From: Candidatus Cloacimonadota bacterium
GTDB taxonomy: Bacteria; Cloacimonadota; Cloacimonadia; Cloacimonadales; Cloacimonadaceae
Reading direction: 5' to 3'
DNA: 64,000 nucleotides
NCBI GenBank assembly: GCA_029781115.1
Contig: JAKOXG010000020.1
Span: 62,001-126,000, forward strand
A model generated the notes under the pieces. It did not search any database. It was not told the origin of the DNA and worked only from the letters and a program-made list of their open reading frames with translations. Both the position numbers and the translations under genes were made by a program. Positions 43,881 through 55,015 of the stretch are shown here, piece by piece (position 1 is the first letter of the stretch; every line of letters starts with the position of its first letter).

Positions 43881-44006
43881 GAGTATTATATTAAAACAGT
43901 AATATTATTTCAATGGCGTCTGTTAGGCTTGAATGAAGTAGGCTACTATCTGGAAAACTGCAAGTCTGACGGACAGCAATATATCTTATACACATAAGGA
44001 GAGAAC

Positions 44007-47000
44007 ATGAAAAGACTTATCGTGTTTTTGATTGTGCTGAGCTCTATGATAGGGTTACATGCACAAGCACAGAATTTTCTCGGTCTGCGCTCAGATCAGA
44101 TTACGCCAGAAGTAATAGCGCGTATTGAGAACCAGAACCGACAGTTGAGAAGCGCCCCGTCTTTTACTTTCGACAGTTCGCCTTACAACCTGCCTGATGC
44201 AATTGATATTGCTAATCCTGAAACAGGTAGGTTCAAAGAGGATATTCCCTGGACTAAAGACTTTAGCCGGCACGTGTCAAACCCGAGTATGGGCCCTCTA
44301 TTTTTCTACTATAGCGATCCGGAACATTTTACCATCACACAGGATCCCAGCAACCAGTTCAAACTCACTTTCCAAACTACTGAGCCCAACTGGAATGGTT
44401 GGGAATTGATGATGCTGATGATCAGCGACCATCCTCTTGGACCAGAGGAAGTTGGATTCCAAGCCATCATCAGGATCACTGTAGAACCTGTAGCAGATCC
44501 ACCCATATTCTATGATCTTCCCCCTAACAACACGTTTTATGTGAATGAAAACGACACCTTGGCTGTGAACTTTGACGCCATGGTCCGATGCATTGATTCG
44601 CCACCTCTTCATTTCAATCTCCATATCACTCAGACGCAGATGACTTTGCCTTACAACGTTGAGGTCGATCAGTATAACCCCATCACCTTAGAACCGGAAG
44701 CACATGGCCATCTCTTGGTGTTTAGGCCCAGGGCCTATTGGAATGGTATGCAGACCATGATGATAACTGCGGTGGATAGGAATACCGAATGCTACACCAC
44801 TATCGGTATCAAAATCGTGGTAAACCCCATCAATTTCCCTCCCGAGATCATATCACACACGCCCACAGATTTGGAGCTCGATATTAACCAATTTGATAAT
44901 CAGGCTTTCACTGTAAATGCGATGGATCCTGATGGCGATGCTCTTACTCACGAGTGGACCTTGGTCGGCCCACCTCACTATCCCATTAACCAAGTGATCT
45001 CCAGCGGCACAAGTGCCAACTATACCTTCAATGTGCATGGCGTCTATACTCTGACATATGTGGCACATGACGGTGAGTTTCAAGCCACCGTTACGTGGAC
45101 CATCAATGTGAAACCTGTAGGCCCCATATTTGATCCCGCAGGTGGTGGAGTGTTTGATCATGCCATCAACGTTACTTTAACTGTTCCAGCGGAATTTGCA
45201 GGAGCCACCATCTATTACACCTTGGATGGCAACCCTCCAGTCCCCGACGCACCTGGAACCTTTGTGTATTCGGATCTAAATCCCATCTTCATAGACACCC
45301 TGGAAAATGCCGAGAATATACAGACCATCACCGCAATCTACGTTTATGATGATGGCAGCACAACCACCACATCCCAGGTGGTGTCCAATACTTACAGGAT
45401 TACCGGTCAAGTAGCTGCTTTGAACTTCAATCTCCCAGGTGGTACTTATCATTCCGCCATCCAGGTCATCATTACCTGTTCCAATCCTGGGGCCACGATT
45501 TATTATACCACCGATGGTAATGATCCCGTGGTTGGAGATCCCAATACATTTGCGTATACAACTCCTATCGACATTCCTGCGGAAACTTCCATGGTCATCA
45601 AAGCCATGGGTGTGCGTGCTGACTGGATAAACAGTCCTACCCGCATTGAAAGCTATAATGTGACGGGAGCGGTTACTATTACAAATCATACCATGAATCC
45701 AGCCCCCAAGCCCGTGGGTGAGTATTTTGCGATAGAACCGGGGGATCCCCTGAAGGTGAAGGTTGAGGGCATCAGCATGTATCCGCCTTCAGCCACTCTC
45801 TATTACACCACGGATGGCAGCATTCCCGATCCCACCAATCCCAATGCTTCTATATATATACCTGGCTTTGAGATTGAGCTTGATGGGCCTACCACGATAA
45901 AACTGAGAGCCTTCAACCCCGATTGGGCACCCAGCTCCACATATACCTACTATTATGATGTGCGTGTCCGCGTAAAGATTCTACCCTTTGCCAATGGCAC
46001 TGTGTTCGATCCCATTCCCGGCACTTACACTGAAGGTCAGCTGGTGACTCTGAGTACCAATACCAATCCCGCCGGTGCTTATGTCTATTTCACCACCGAT
46101 GGCAGCGAACCGACCGAGGACGCTACCCTGTTATATACAGCTCCCTTCTGGGTCAATAGCACCACTACGGTGAAAGTGAAGGCCTTTATTGCGGGACAGG
46201 TCGCCAGCATCACTCACGAAGGCCTGTATAATATCACGGGTCAGGTTGCAACGATCCAGTTCACTCCTGCACCCGCAGCTTATCAGACCCCGCAAACCAT
46301 TACGATATCTACCAGCACTCCCGGTGCCACCATCTATTATACATTGGATGGATCCGAACCGGACGAGAGTTCCAACCTCTATACCGGACCGCTGACGACC
46401 TTGTCTGCCGGCAAACATACCATCAAAGCCAGAGCCTATAAAACAGACTGGCTGCCCAGCGAAGTTGGCACCGGAATCTACCGCTTTGGTATCCTTCCGG
46501 ATCCCATCTTCAGTCATGCAGGTGGCATTCATACAAGCCCGATCACAGTAACGCTCAGCGTGCCTGTGGAGGGTGCATTTATCTATTACACCACTACGGG
46601 TGGCGAACCTGGCACCCCGTACAGCGGCGGAATTGATATTGCAGCAAACCAGACGGTCACCATCAGCGCCATAGCCAAAAAGGCAGGCTGGGCTGATAGT
46701 GACATCGTGACCAGAACCTTTACTGTGACGGGTCAACTGGCTGCACCTTCCTTCAATCCTCCAGCCAGCACCGGTCCCTTTACCGGTTCAATAGCTGTAT
46801 CCATTATCAACGATGGCAGCAACCCCGCTGGCTCTTACATCAAATACACCCTGGATGGTGAAGATCCTACCGAGAGCTATGGAACCGTATACACCGGCTC
46901 CGTTACCATCAGCAGCAGTGGCACTCTCAAGGCCAGAGCTTTCATGACTGACTGGACTCCTTCAGTAGTCCATGCAGAAGATTATGTCATCACCGGCACT

Positions 47001-50000
47001 ATCGCCACACCTATCTTCACTCCCGCTGGTGGAACCTATACCGGTGCGGTAGATGTATACATCACGGTCAATCCTCCTGATGCCAACATCTATTACACAG
47101 ATGATGGCACCACCCCGGATGCGACCAGTATTCCCTACACCGTGGGCACTCCCATCACTGTTGACAGCAGCAAAACTCTCAAAGCTATAGCTTACAAAAC
47201 TGGTTGGGATGATTCCGCTGTAGGCACTGCAGATTACGTCATCACCGGCACGGTGGCCAACCCGGTCATCACCCCTGCCAGTGGAACATATTACAGTGCT
47301 CAGACTGTCAATATCTCCACTACCACCCCGGGAGCCACCATCCATTATACCTTGGATGGCAGCGAGCCTTCCGATACCCACGGAACTCCCTTCACCGCCC
47401 CATTTGGCGTGGGAGCCGGAGTCCACACGGTGAAGGCGATCGCCTTTATGCCCGGTTGGAACGATTCTGCTGTGACAGTTGCCAACTATCAGATCATCAT
47501 CAATCCTCCTGTGAGCACACCCAGCTTCATGCCTCCAAGCGGAATTTATGATGCGCCGATAAACGTGACCATTCACGCTGTTCCCTCTGATGCAGATATC
47601 TATTACACAGTTGATGGCAGCACACCGGATGCGACCAAAACCCTTTACACCGGCCCCATACCGGTGGGTGTAAACACGGTGATCAAGGCTATTGCCTACA
47701 AGACCGGTCACCCGGATTCCAACGTCGGAACCGCCCAATACACCTTTGGAGTGGCAAATCCATCCTTCAGCGTGCTTACCGGATCCTATGCCTCAGCTCA
47801 AAACCTGACCTTGAGCGTCAGCACTCCTGGGGCTGACATCCGCTACACCATCGATGGAACCGATCCCAGCGATACAGCAGGCACACTCTATGATGGCACG
47901 CCCATCGTGATCAACGACACCACCCAACCGACCGTGGTGAAAGCAATTGCCTATCTGACTGGCTGGACCAGCTCCGACATCGTGACTCACACCTACGTGA
48001 TCAATCCTCCTGTAGCCGGCCCCTTCTTCAGCGTGCCTTCAGGAGACTATTATGAAGATTTCACCGTGAGCATCACCGCTGTTCCCACGGTGGCCAATAT
48101 CTATTACACTACAGACGGCAGCGAGCCTTCCGATACCAACGGCACGCTCTACAGCGGTCCTGTATTAATAAATGCAAATACCACCCTCAAGGCCAAGGCC
48201 TATATGGTGAACTACCCCGCTTCCGGAGTGAATGAAGTTACCTACGATATGCACTGCAGTCAGGTCAGCTTCAATCCGCCTCAGGGAACCTACACATCCA
48301 ACCAACTGGTTTCTTTGAGCGCAACTCCTTCTGACGCAAATATCTGGTATACCACAGATGGCAGCGCACCGGTTGCCGGAACCAGCTCATTGTATGATCC
48401 TGCCAATCCCATTTTGGTAGACCACAATATGACGATCACAGCCTTTGCAGAAAAGGCAAACTGGCATGGTTCCAGCATCACATCTGCCATCTATATCATA
48501 GATATTCCCTTACCGGATGTGGCAGATCTGAGCATCACGCCTCCCAGCGGGCTCTATACCTCCGTCCAAACTGTAACGATCAGCACTCCCACTCCGGGAG
48601 CCACGATTCGCTACACCACGGACAACAGCGAGCCCACTCTCACCAATGGAACCACCTATACAGCACCCTTTGATGTGAGCACCAATACCACGGTGAAAGC
48701 CAGAGCCTTCCTGGCCGGCCACAATCCATCGAGTATTGCTATAGCTCAATACTACATCGTAATCCCCGTCCTGGATGTGGAAGCTCCCACCTTCAGCCCT
48801 GCAGCCGGAGTATATAACGAGCCCAAACTGGTGAGCATTTCAACCACCACCGCCGGTGCTTCGATTCGCTATACCACAGACGGATCCGATCCCAGCGAAA
48901 CCCACGGAACGCTCTATACTGATCCCATCAATGTCAATAGCGACACGACCATCAAAGCTATTGCCTTCAAGGCCGGCATGAACCCCTCCCAGGTGGTTTC
49001 CAGTGCCTATGTGATCAATATCATCGTTCCCACCGTATCTGCTGTGAGCTTCTCATTGCCCTCCGGAACCTACTATTTGCCTCAGACCCTGACTCTGAGC
49101 ACCACCACCGCAGGAGCAAATATTCGCTACACCACGGATGGCAGCGATCCCACACCCACCTCGGGAACTCTCTATAATGCAGCTATAGACATCCCCGGCA
49201 ATTCCAGACTCTTCATCAAAGCCATTGCCTACATGGATGGTCACAATCCGTCCGTAGTAACTTCTGCCAACTATTTAGTTACCGGAACCGTGGCAGACGT
49301 CACCTTCAGTCTGCCCGAAGGAACCTATCAGACAGCTCAAAGCGTGAGCTTGGATACCACCACGGAAGATGCCAGCATCTATTACACCACCGATGGTACC
49401 AACCCCACCAGAGATTCCTTTAGATACCACCAGCCCATAGCTCTGCCGCTGAACAGCACCACCCAGATCAAGGCACGTGCCTTCAAGACCGATTGGCTGC
49501 CCAGCGACATAGAGGACAATACCTACATCATCACGGGTAGCATCGCTTTCAATCCTCCTGTGCTCGATCCCGCGGCTGGTGAACACAACAACCAGATCAC
49601 CATCACCATCAGCGCTCCCATCCCCAGCGATGCCGCAGTCTATTACACCATCGATGGCACCGTGCCGGATGCGAGCAGCACGCCTTACACAGCTCCCTTT
49701 GACCTCAACGCAGATGCCACCATCAATGCCGTGGCCCTCAAGGATGGTTGGACTCCGGCTTACATCTCCGGAACCTACAGCTTCAAGGCTGCTGATGTGA
49801 CCTTTACACCTGCTCCCGGAAGCTATCCCAACCAGATCTTGGTGAGCCTCTCCAGTGCCACCGTCGGTGCCCAAGTCCGCTACACCACGGATGGAAGCGA
49901 ACCCACCGCCACCAACGGCATACTCTATACCGCTCCCATCACCGTGAGCCAAAACCGCACCATCAAGGCCTATGCCTTCCTGACCGGTTATCAGGATTCT

Positions 50001-53000
50001 GAGGTCACCACCGCCGTTTACGCAATCGGCAGCGGTATCCCCATGGTGGCAACTCCTGTTATGAATCCTCAGAGTGGCAACTATACCCAGGCTCAAAGCG
50101 TGAGCATCACCGTGAGCACACCCGGTGCAACCATTCGTTATACCTTGAACGGCAACGAACCCACCGCCAGCTCAGCCATCTATACGGGACCCATCATCCT
50201 GCCCATGAATGCGATGACCACGCTCAAAGCCAAGGCCTTCAGAAATGAATGGCTGCCCAGCGCCACCGCAGTGGAAGTATACAATATCACCGGAACCGTC
50301 GCAGACGTTGTCTTCACTCCTCCTGCAGGAGACTATACTTCAGCTCAACAGGTGGTACTCACATCAGCCACACCTGGAGCCTACTTCCGCTATACCACTG
50401 ATGGCAGCGAGCCCACCGCAAGCTCAGACCTCTATGTGGCACCCATTGCGGTTCCCCTCGATGCCACCACCACCATCAAAGCCAAAGCCTACAAAGCCGG
50501 CTGGGCCGAAAGCAATACCGGTACAGCCATCTACAATGTCACCGGCACCGTGGCTTTGACTTCACCGGTATTCACACCCGCTGCGGGTAACTATAACGCA
50601 CCTGTTACGGTCACCATCTCTGCGCCCATCCCCAGTGATGCAGTCGTGAGATACACCACGGATGGCAGCGTTCCCAGCCCCACCAACGGCACCATTTACA
50701 CTGCGCCCATCCTGGTTGACCAAAACACCACCATCACAGCGATCGCCTACAAAACCAATTGGGTCAGCTCGCCTGTGGTAAGTGCAGCCTACACCTTTGG
50801 TTTGCCCGCACCCACCTTTGATCCCGCTCCTGGTTTGCATCAAAACCAGATCAGCATAAATATCAACTCTTCCGTGACCGGTGCAGTGATCCACTACACC
50901 ACCGATGGCAGTAATCCAGCGACCAATGGTCAGGTTTATAGCGAAGCCATCGTGGTTCCCGAAGGAAGCACAATAGAGCTCAAAGCGATAGCCACCAAGG
51001 CAGGCTGGCAGGACAGCCCTGTCACCAGCGGCCTCTACTATGTGACCGGAACAGTTCAGGATGTGACCTTCAACCCTGTGGGTGGAACCTATCAGGAACC
51101 TGTTTCCGTGATCCTAAGCACCGCCACACCGGAAGCCGTGATCCGCTACACCATCGATGGAACCGATCCCGATGAGACTTCTGCTATCTACAACACGGCC
51201 ATCATCGTGCCCATGAATAGCAGCGTCACCATCAAAGCCAAGGCTTACAAAGCAGGCTGGATCGCCAGCGGTATCACCCAGCAGCAATACAACGTCACGG
51301 GCTCCGTCATTATCACCGAGCCTGTGTTCAGCCTGCCTGCCGGAACTTACAACACAGCCCAACAGGTAACCATCAACGCCCCCATCCCAGCTGATGCCAC
51401 CGTCTACTATACCATTGATGGTACAGATCCAGACCAGACCTCAGCTGTCTACAACGGCGCCATCAGTATACCTCTCAATACAGTATTCACTCTCAAAGCG
51501 AGAGCCTATAGAACCGATTGGGATCTCAGCCCTGTCTATACCGCAGTGTATAACATGACGGGTCAGGTCCAATTGCCCACAGCGATGTTTACACCTGCAG
51601 CAGGCACCTATCAGACTGCTCAGACTGTGACTTTGGCAGCAGCTACGCTTCCCACCGATGCCACGCTCAGATACACCCTTGATGGCAGTGAGCCTTCCTT
51701 GAGCTCCGCCGCCTATCTCAGCCCCATCGCTTTGCCCATGGGTCAAACCACCACGGTGAAAGTGAAGGGCTTCAAGGATGGCTGGACACCGAGTGAGACC
51801 AAGACTGCCGTCTACAACATCACCGGCCAATTGGCCTTCAATACCCCTGTGTTTGATCCCGCACCCGGAATCTACACCACTGCCCAATCTGTGACTATCA
51901 ACAGCACCCATCAGGCTGGAACCACCATCCGCTATACCACCAACGGATCTGAGCCCACCGCAAGCTCACCCGTCTATAGCGCTCCTATCGCCGTGGCTCT
52001 GAATACCAATATGACCATCAAGGTGAAGGCCTTCAAGACGGATTGGACACCCAGTGTGACCCACACTGCCCAATACAACGTCACCGGTCAGCTCACCATC
52101 GGTGCTCCCGTATTCACGCCCGCAGCAGGCACCTATACCTCCGCTCAGAGCGTGGTGATCGGTGCTGCACAGCCCGCAAGCGCAGGCGCAGTGGTTCGCT
52201 ATACCACGGATGGCACGGATCCCACCCCCACTTCACCCGTCTACAGTGCTCCGATCGCAGTTTCCAGCAGCACTCAGATCAAGGCACGCGCCTTTGCCAC
52301 CAACTGGCAACCCTCTGAAGTGTATCTGGCAAACTACAATATCACCGGACAGGTAGTGATCCCTGAAGCGGTGTTCACACCTCCCAGCGGAACCTATAGC
52401 ACAACTCAGGTTCTCTCCATCAACACGCCCGTTCCCGCTGGAGCCACCATCCGTTACACCATGGATGGCAGTGAACCCACCACCTCGTCTCAGATCTACA
52501 GCAGACCCATTGTGCTGCAGCTGAATAGCGATATCCAAGTGAAAGCCAAGGCTTTCCTCACCGACTGGATCCCCAGCCAGACCTATACGGCAAACTATCA
52601 TATGACCGGTCAGGCAGCACTTTCAGACCCCGTGTTTGATCCTCTGCCCGGCATCTATACCACGGCTCAAGAGGTTGAGATCGTATCCAGCACCATCCCC
52701 GCCGGTGGAACCATCCGTTACACCATCGATGGCAGCGATCCGGACGAATCTTCACCCATCTACAGTGAGCCCATAACAGTTGATCTCAACAGCTCGCTCA
52801 CCATCAAGGCCAGAGCTTATGTGACAGATTGGGATGCAGGTGAGATCATCACCGGTATCTACCACGTCACCGGTCAGGTTCAGTTGCCCGCAGCTATGTT
52901 CAGTCCTGCAGCCGGAACCTACCAGACAGCTCAGAGTATCACCTTGGCAGCAGCAACGCTTCCTACGGATGCCACGCTGAGATACACGCTCGATGGCAGC

Positions 53001-53999
53001 GATCCCACCGAGAACTCACCCGCCTATGAGACGCCCATCAATCTGCCTCTGGCGAGCGAAACCACCATCAAGGTGAGAGGCTTTAAGGACGGTTGGATCA
53101 CCAGTGAGATCAGCTCTGCTGCTTACAAGATCACCGGCACCCTGCCCGCACCCGTGTTCAGCACTGCCGGCGGCCTCTATGGCAAACCGCCTCTCGTAGC
53201 CATCACCTGTGATGTGGCCGGTGCAACTATCCACTACACCACCGATGGCAGCGTTCCCACTCAGGGTTCGCCCGTCCTGGCTGAGGGAGAGACGCTGGAA
53301 ATCCCGCCCTTTACCCTCAATATGGTAATCACCGCCAAGGCCTTCAAGACCGACTGGGTGGCGAGTGCCGAGAGCTCTGAAACCTACTCTGTGATGGAAA
53401 TCCCCATCGATCTGAGAGCTTTCACCTACGGTGGCTATATACGCGTTCTTTGGAACCTTGAGACTCCTCCCACCAGAGGTCTGCAGGGCTTCAATATCTA
53501 CCGCCGTGCTTTGAACGAAACCACGTTCACAAAGCTCAACAGCGAAGCCATCCCCTTGACCCAAAAGATTGGAAACGACTGGTACTACGACGACTACGGC
53601 ATCCAGATCAACTGTTCCTACGAATATCAGGTAACAGCCGTATACGATGGCGTGGAAAGCTTGCCCAGCTCCAGCACCGTGGTGGTCTACCAATCACAGG
53701 AACTGGAGATCAGCAGTGCCAGCTACGCATATCCAAACCCGGCCACAAATGCTACCCGCATCAGACTGGTGCTCACGCGTAACGACAACGTCACCGCTAC
53801 CGTGACCATCTACGACTTCGCCGGAAAGAAAGTCAGAACCATCGCCGTTCCCAGTACCAATTCCAACCTCATCGAAATCCTCTGGGATTTGACAAACTCA
53901 GATAACATAAAAGTTGGTCGTGGCACCTATTTCGCCAAAATCGTTGCCAGCGATTCTGTTAAAAAGGCCGAGCACGTTATCAAAATCTCGGTGAAGTAA
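44007..53999 (+). CDS. Giant surface protein with 32 chitobiase-C-terminal-type repeats and T9SS-type sorting domain
   Basis: The 3330-residue protein has a signal peptide (about 1-21) and Ig/cadherin-like domains (about 22-370). From about 371 to 3129 I count 32 tandem repeats averaging 86 residues. Each repeat has the motif A-x-(I/V)-x-Y-T-x-D-G-x-x-P typical of the chitobiase/beta-hexosaminidase C-terminal (CHB_HEX_C_1) domain, followed by a-x-x-Y-x-x-P-I and T-(I/L)-K-A-x-A. The chain ends with a fibronectin-III-like domain (about 3132-3225) and a FlgD/T9SS-type sorting domain (AYPNPATNATRIRLVLTRND...VTIYDFAGKKVRTI, 3230-3330). No enzyme domain is present. GGAGAGAAC precedes the ATG. It is probably a long surface fibre or adhesin, perhaps binding polysaccharide. 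PorV-like and PorE-like genes follow directly. Confidence 0.93.
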   Translation: MKRLIVFLIVLSSMIGLHAQAQNFLGLRSDQITPEVIARIENQNRQLRSAPSFTFDSSPYNLPDAIDIANPETGRFKEDIPWTKDFSRHVSNPSMGPLFFYYSDPEHFTITQDPSNQFKLTFQTTEPNWNGWELMMLMISDHPLGPEEVGFQAIIRITVEPVADPPIFYDLPPNNTFYVNENDTLAVNFDAMVRCIDSPPLHFNLHITQTQMTLPYNVEVDQYNPITLEPEAHGHLLVFRPRAYWNGMQTMMITAVDRNTECYTTIGIKIVVNPINFPPEIISHTPTDLELDINQFDNQAFTVNAMDPDGDALTHEWTLVGPPHYPINQVISSGTSANYTFNVHGVYTLTYVAHDGEFQATVTWTINVKPVGPIFDPAGGGVFDHAINVTLTVPAEFAGATIYYTLDGNPPVPDAPGTFVYSDLNPIFIDTLENAENIQTITAIYVYDDGSTTTTSQVVSNTYRITGQVAALNFNLPGGTYHSAIQVIITCSNPGATIYYTTDGNDPVVGDPNTFAYTTPIDIPAETSMVIKAMGVRADWINSPTRIESYNVTGAVTITNHTMNPAPKPVGEYFAIEPGDPLKVKVEGISMYPPSATLYYTTDGSIPDPTNPNASIYIPGFEIELDGPTTIKLRAFNPDWAPSSTYTYYYDVRVRVKILPFANGTVFDPIPGTYTEGQLVTLSTNTNPAGAYVYFTTDGSEPTEDATLLYTAPFWVNSTTTVKVKAFIAGQVASITHEGLYNITGQVATIQFTPAPAAYQTPQTITISTSTPGATIYYTLDGSEPDESSNLYTGPLTTLSAGKHTIKARAYKTDWLPSEVGTGIYRFGILPDPIFSHAGGIHTSPITVTLSVPVEGAFIYYTTTGGEPGTPYSGGIDIAANQTVTISAIAKKAGWADSDIVTRTFTVTGQLAAPSFNPPASTGPFTGSIAVSIINDGSNPAGSYIKYTLDGEDPTESYGTVYTGSVTISSSGTLKARAFMTDWTPSVVHAEDYVITGTIATPIFTPAGGTYTGAVDVYITVNPPDANIYYTDDGTTPDATSIPYTVGTPITVDSSKTLKAIAYKTGWDDSAVGTADYVITGTVANPVITPASGTYYSAQTVNISTTTPGATIHYTLDGSEPSDTHGTPFTAPFGVGAGVHTVKAIAFMPGWNDSAVTVANYQIIINPPVSTPSFMPPSGIYDAPINVTIHAVPSDADIYYTVDGSTPDATKTLYTGPIPVGVNTVIKAIAYKTGHPDSNVGTAQYTFGVANPSFSVLTGSYASAQNLTLSVSTPGADIRYTIDGTDPSDTAGTLYDGTPIVINDTTQPTVVKAIAYLTGWTSSDIVTHTYVINPPVAGPFFSVPSGDYYEDFTVSITAVPTVANIYYTTDGSEPSDTNGTLYSGPVLINANTTLKAKAYMVNYPASGVNEVTYDMHCSQVSFNPPQGTYTSNQLVSLSATPSDANIWYTTDGSAPVAGTSSLYDPANPILVDHNMTITAFAEKANWHGSSITSAIYIIDIPLPDVADLSITPPSGLYTSVQTVTISTPTPGATIRYTTDNSEPTLTNGTTYTAPFDVSTNTTVKARAFLAGHNPSSIAIAQYYIVIPVLDVEAPTFSPAAGVYNEPKLVSISTTTAGASIRYTTDGSDPSETHGTLYTDPINVNSDTTIKAIAFKAGMNPSQVVSSAYVINIIVPTVSAVSFSLPSGTYYLPQTLTLSTTTAGANIRYTTDGSDPTPTSGTLYNAAIDIPGNSRLFIKAIAYMDGHNPSVVTSANYLVTGTVADVTFSLPEGTYQTAQSVSLDTTTEDASIYYTTDGTNPTRDSFRYHQPIALPLNSTTQIKARAFKTDWLPSDIEDNTYIITGSIAFNPPVLDPAAGEHNNQITITISAPIPSDAAVYYTIDGTVPDASSTPYTAPFDLNADATINAVALKDGWTPAYISGTYSFKAADVTFTPAPGSYPNQILVSLSSATVGAQVRYTTDGSEPTATNGILYTAPITVSQNRTIKAYAFLTGYQDSEVTTAVYAIGSGIPMVATPVMNPQSGNYTQAQSVSITVSTPGATIRYTLNGNEPTASSAIYTGPIILPMNAMTTLKAKAFRNEWLPSATAVEVYNITGTVADVVFTPPAGDYTSAQQVVLTSATPGAYFRYTTDGSEPTASSDLYVAPIAVPLDATTTIKAKAYKAGWAESNTGTAIYNVTGTVALTSPVFTPAAGNYNAPVTVTISAPIPSDAVVRYTTDGSVPSPTNGTIYTAPILVDQNTTITAIAYKTNWVSSPVVSAAYTFGLPAPTFDPAPGLHQNQISININSSVTGAVIHYTTDGSNPATNGQVYSEAIVVPEGSTIELKAIATKAGWQDSPVTSGLYYVTGTVQDVTFNPVGGTYQEPVSVILSTATPEAVIRYTIDGTDPDETSAIYNTAIIVPMNSSVTIKAKAYKAGWIASGITQQQYNVTGSVIITEPVFSLPAGTYNTAQQVTINAPIPADATVYYTIDGTDPDQTSAVYNGAISIPLNTVFTLKARAYRTDWDLSPVYTAVYNMTGQVQLPTAMFTPAAGTYQTAQTVTLAAATLPTDATLRYTLDGSEPSLSSAAYLSPIALPMGQTTTVKVKGFKDGWTPSETKTAVYNITGQLAFNTPVFDPAPGIYTTAQSVTINSTHQAGTTIRYTTNGSEPTASSPVYSAPIAVALNTNMTIKVKAFKTDWTPSVTHTAQYNVTGQLTIGAPVFTPAAGTYTSAQSVVIGAAQPASAGAVVRYTTDGTDPTPTSPVYSAPIAVSSSTQIKARAFATNWQPSEVYLANYNITGQVVIPEAVFTPPSGTYSTTQVLSINTPVPAGATIRYTMDGSEPTTSSQIYSRPIVLQLNSDIQVKAKAFLTDWIPSQTYTANYHMTGQAALSDPVFDPLPGIYTTAQEVEIVSSTIPAGGTIRYTIDGSDPDESSPIYSEPITVDLNSSLTIKARAYVTDWDAGEIITGIYHVTGQVQLPAAMFSPAAGTYQTAQSITLAAATLPTDATLRYTLDGSDPTENSPAYETPINLPLASETTIKVRGFKDGWITSEISSAAYKITGTLPAPVFSTAGGLYGKPPLVAITCDVAGATIHYTTDGSVPTQGSPVLAEGETLEIPPFTLNMVITAKAFKTDWVASAESSETYSVMEIPIDLRAFTYGGYIRVLWNLETPPTRGLQGFNIYRRALNETTFTKLNSEAIPLTQKIGNDWYYDDYGIQINCSYEYQVTAVYDGVESLPSSSTVVVYQSQELEISSASYAYPNPATNATRIRLVLTRNDNVTATVTIYDFAGKKVRTIAVPSTNSNLIEILWDLTNSDNIKVGRGTYFAKIVASDSVKKAEHVIKISVK

Positions 54000-54010
54000 G
54001 GAGAACAACC

Positions 54011-54994
54011 ATGAAAACGATAAACATGAACAAACAGCACACCATGCGCAAGATACTAATGATCATGGCCATCTTGATCATGGCCTCTACCTTGCTCTCG
54101 GTAAACAACTCTGCCGCAGCCTATATGAGAATGGGCGTGGGCGCCAGGATCATCGCCATGGGCGAAGCCGGCTCCACCATCAGCAGAGACGTGAGCTCCG
54201 TATATTGGAACCCCGCCGGGCTGAATATGCTCAAAGACGTAGAGATAGGTAGCATGTACAATTTTGGCATGAACCTGGATAGAAACCACTCTCACGTCGC
54301 AGTCGGCAGCCGCTTCAAATTCGGCGCCCTGGCTGTGAGCTGGATCAATGCCGGCACTTCCAATATCGACGGATATGACGATAACGGAAATCCCACCGGC
54401 ACCTTCAGCGACAAAAACAACAGCATCGCCATCAGCTATGCAAACGAATACAAGCGCTTCCACTTTGGCCTCACACCAAAGTTCTACCTGAGCACCTTGG
54501 ATGATGAAACCGAAAGTGGCTTTGGCATTGACTTAGGCGCAAAATTCGACATCAACCAATACTTTGAAGCAGGCTTGATGGTCAGAGACCTCTATGGCAC
54601 CTATGCAGAAGATACAGTGCCCATGGAAGCCAGTCTCGGCGTCGCAGCCTACCCATTCATCGGTGTCACCGTGGCAGCAGATGTAAAGTGGGAAATGGAT
54701 CAAAATCCCTATCCCGCCTTGGGTGCTGAATACTGGACCTCTCTGGGCAAAGACCCGGAAGCAGATTCACAGCTCAACGTGATCACCGTGAAAGAACGCA
54801 ACACCTGGAAGGAATCCTTTACCTATGCCCAGACGGGTATCCGCGTTGGTTTCAACCAAAAAGATGGAACCAACAGATTCTCAGTGGGCACGGGAGTGAG
54901 ATTTAGAAACTTCCAATTGGATTATGCCTTCCGCCTCAACAACAACGATATCATGAGCGACGATCACATCATATCCATGATCTTCCGCTTTTAG
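54011..54994 (+). CDS. PorV/PorQ-family outer-membrane protein
   Basis: The 327-residue product has a signal sequence and then YMRMGVGARIIAMGEAGSTI, the hallmark N-terminus of the PorV/PorQ family, followed by VYWNPAGLNML and barrel strands to a terminal Phe (ISMIFRF). In Bacteroidota PorV is the shuttle that takes T9SS cargo from the translocon to the attachment complex. The gene starts 11 bases after the giant protein gene, with AAGGAGAACAACC as ribosome site. The first ATG (54011) is used; an internal one at 54044 would also leave a signal peptide. PorV and PorQ are hard to tell apart by eye. Confidence 0.85.
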   Translation: MKTINMNKQHTMRKILMIMAILIMASTLLSVNNSAAAYMRMGVGARIIAMGEAGSTISRDVSSVYWNPAGLNMLKDVEIGSMYNFGMNLDRNHSHVAVGSRFKFGALAVSWINAGTSNIDGYDDNGNPTGTFSDKNNSIAISYANEYKRFHFGLTPKFYLSTLDDETESGFGIDLGAKFDINQYFEAGLMVRDLYGTYAEDTVPMEASLGVAAYPFIGVTVAADVKWEMDQNPYPALGAEYWTSLGKDPEADSQLNVITVKERNTWKESFTYAQTGIRVGFNQKDGTNRFSVGTGVRFRNFQLDYAFRLNNNDIMSDDHIISMIFRF

Positions 54995-55015
54995 TCTTGG
55001 TGTGAGGTAAAAACT

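Noticed and set aside
43641-43997. A 118-codon frame before the giant adhesin
   Set aside because: It runs across nested inverted repeats, has no ribosome site and no protein features.
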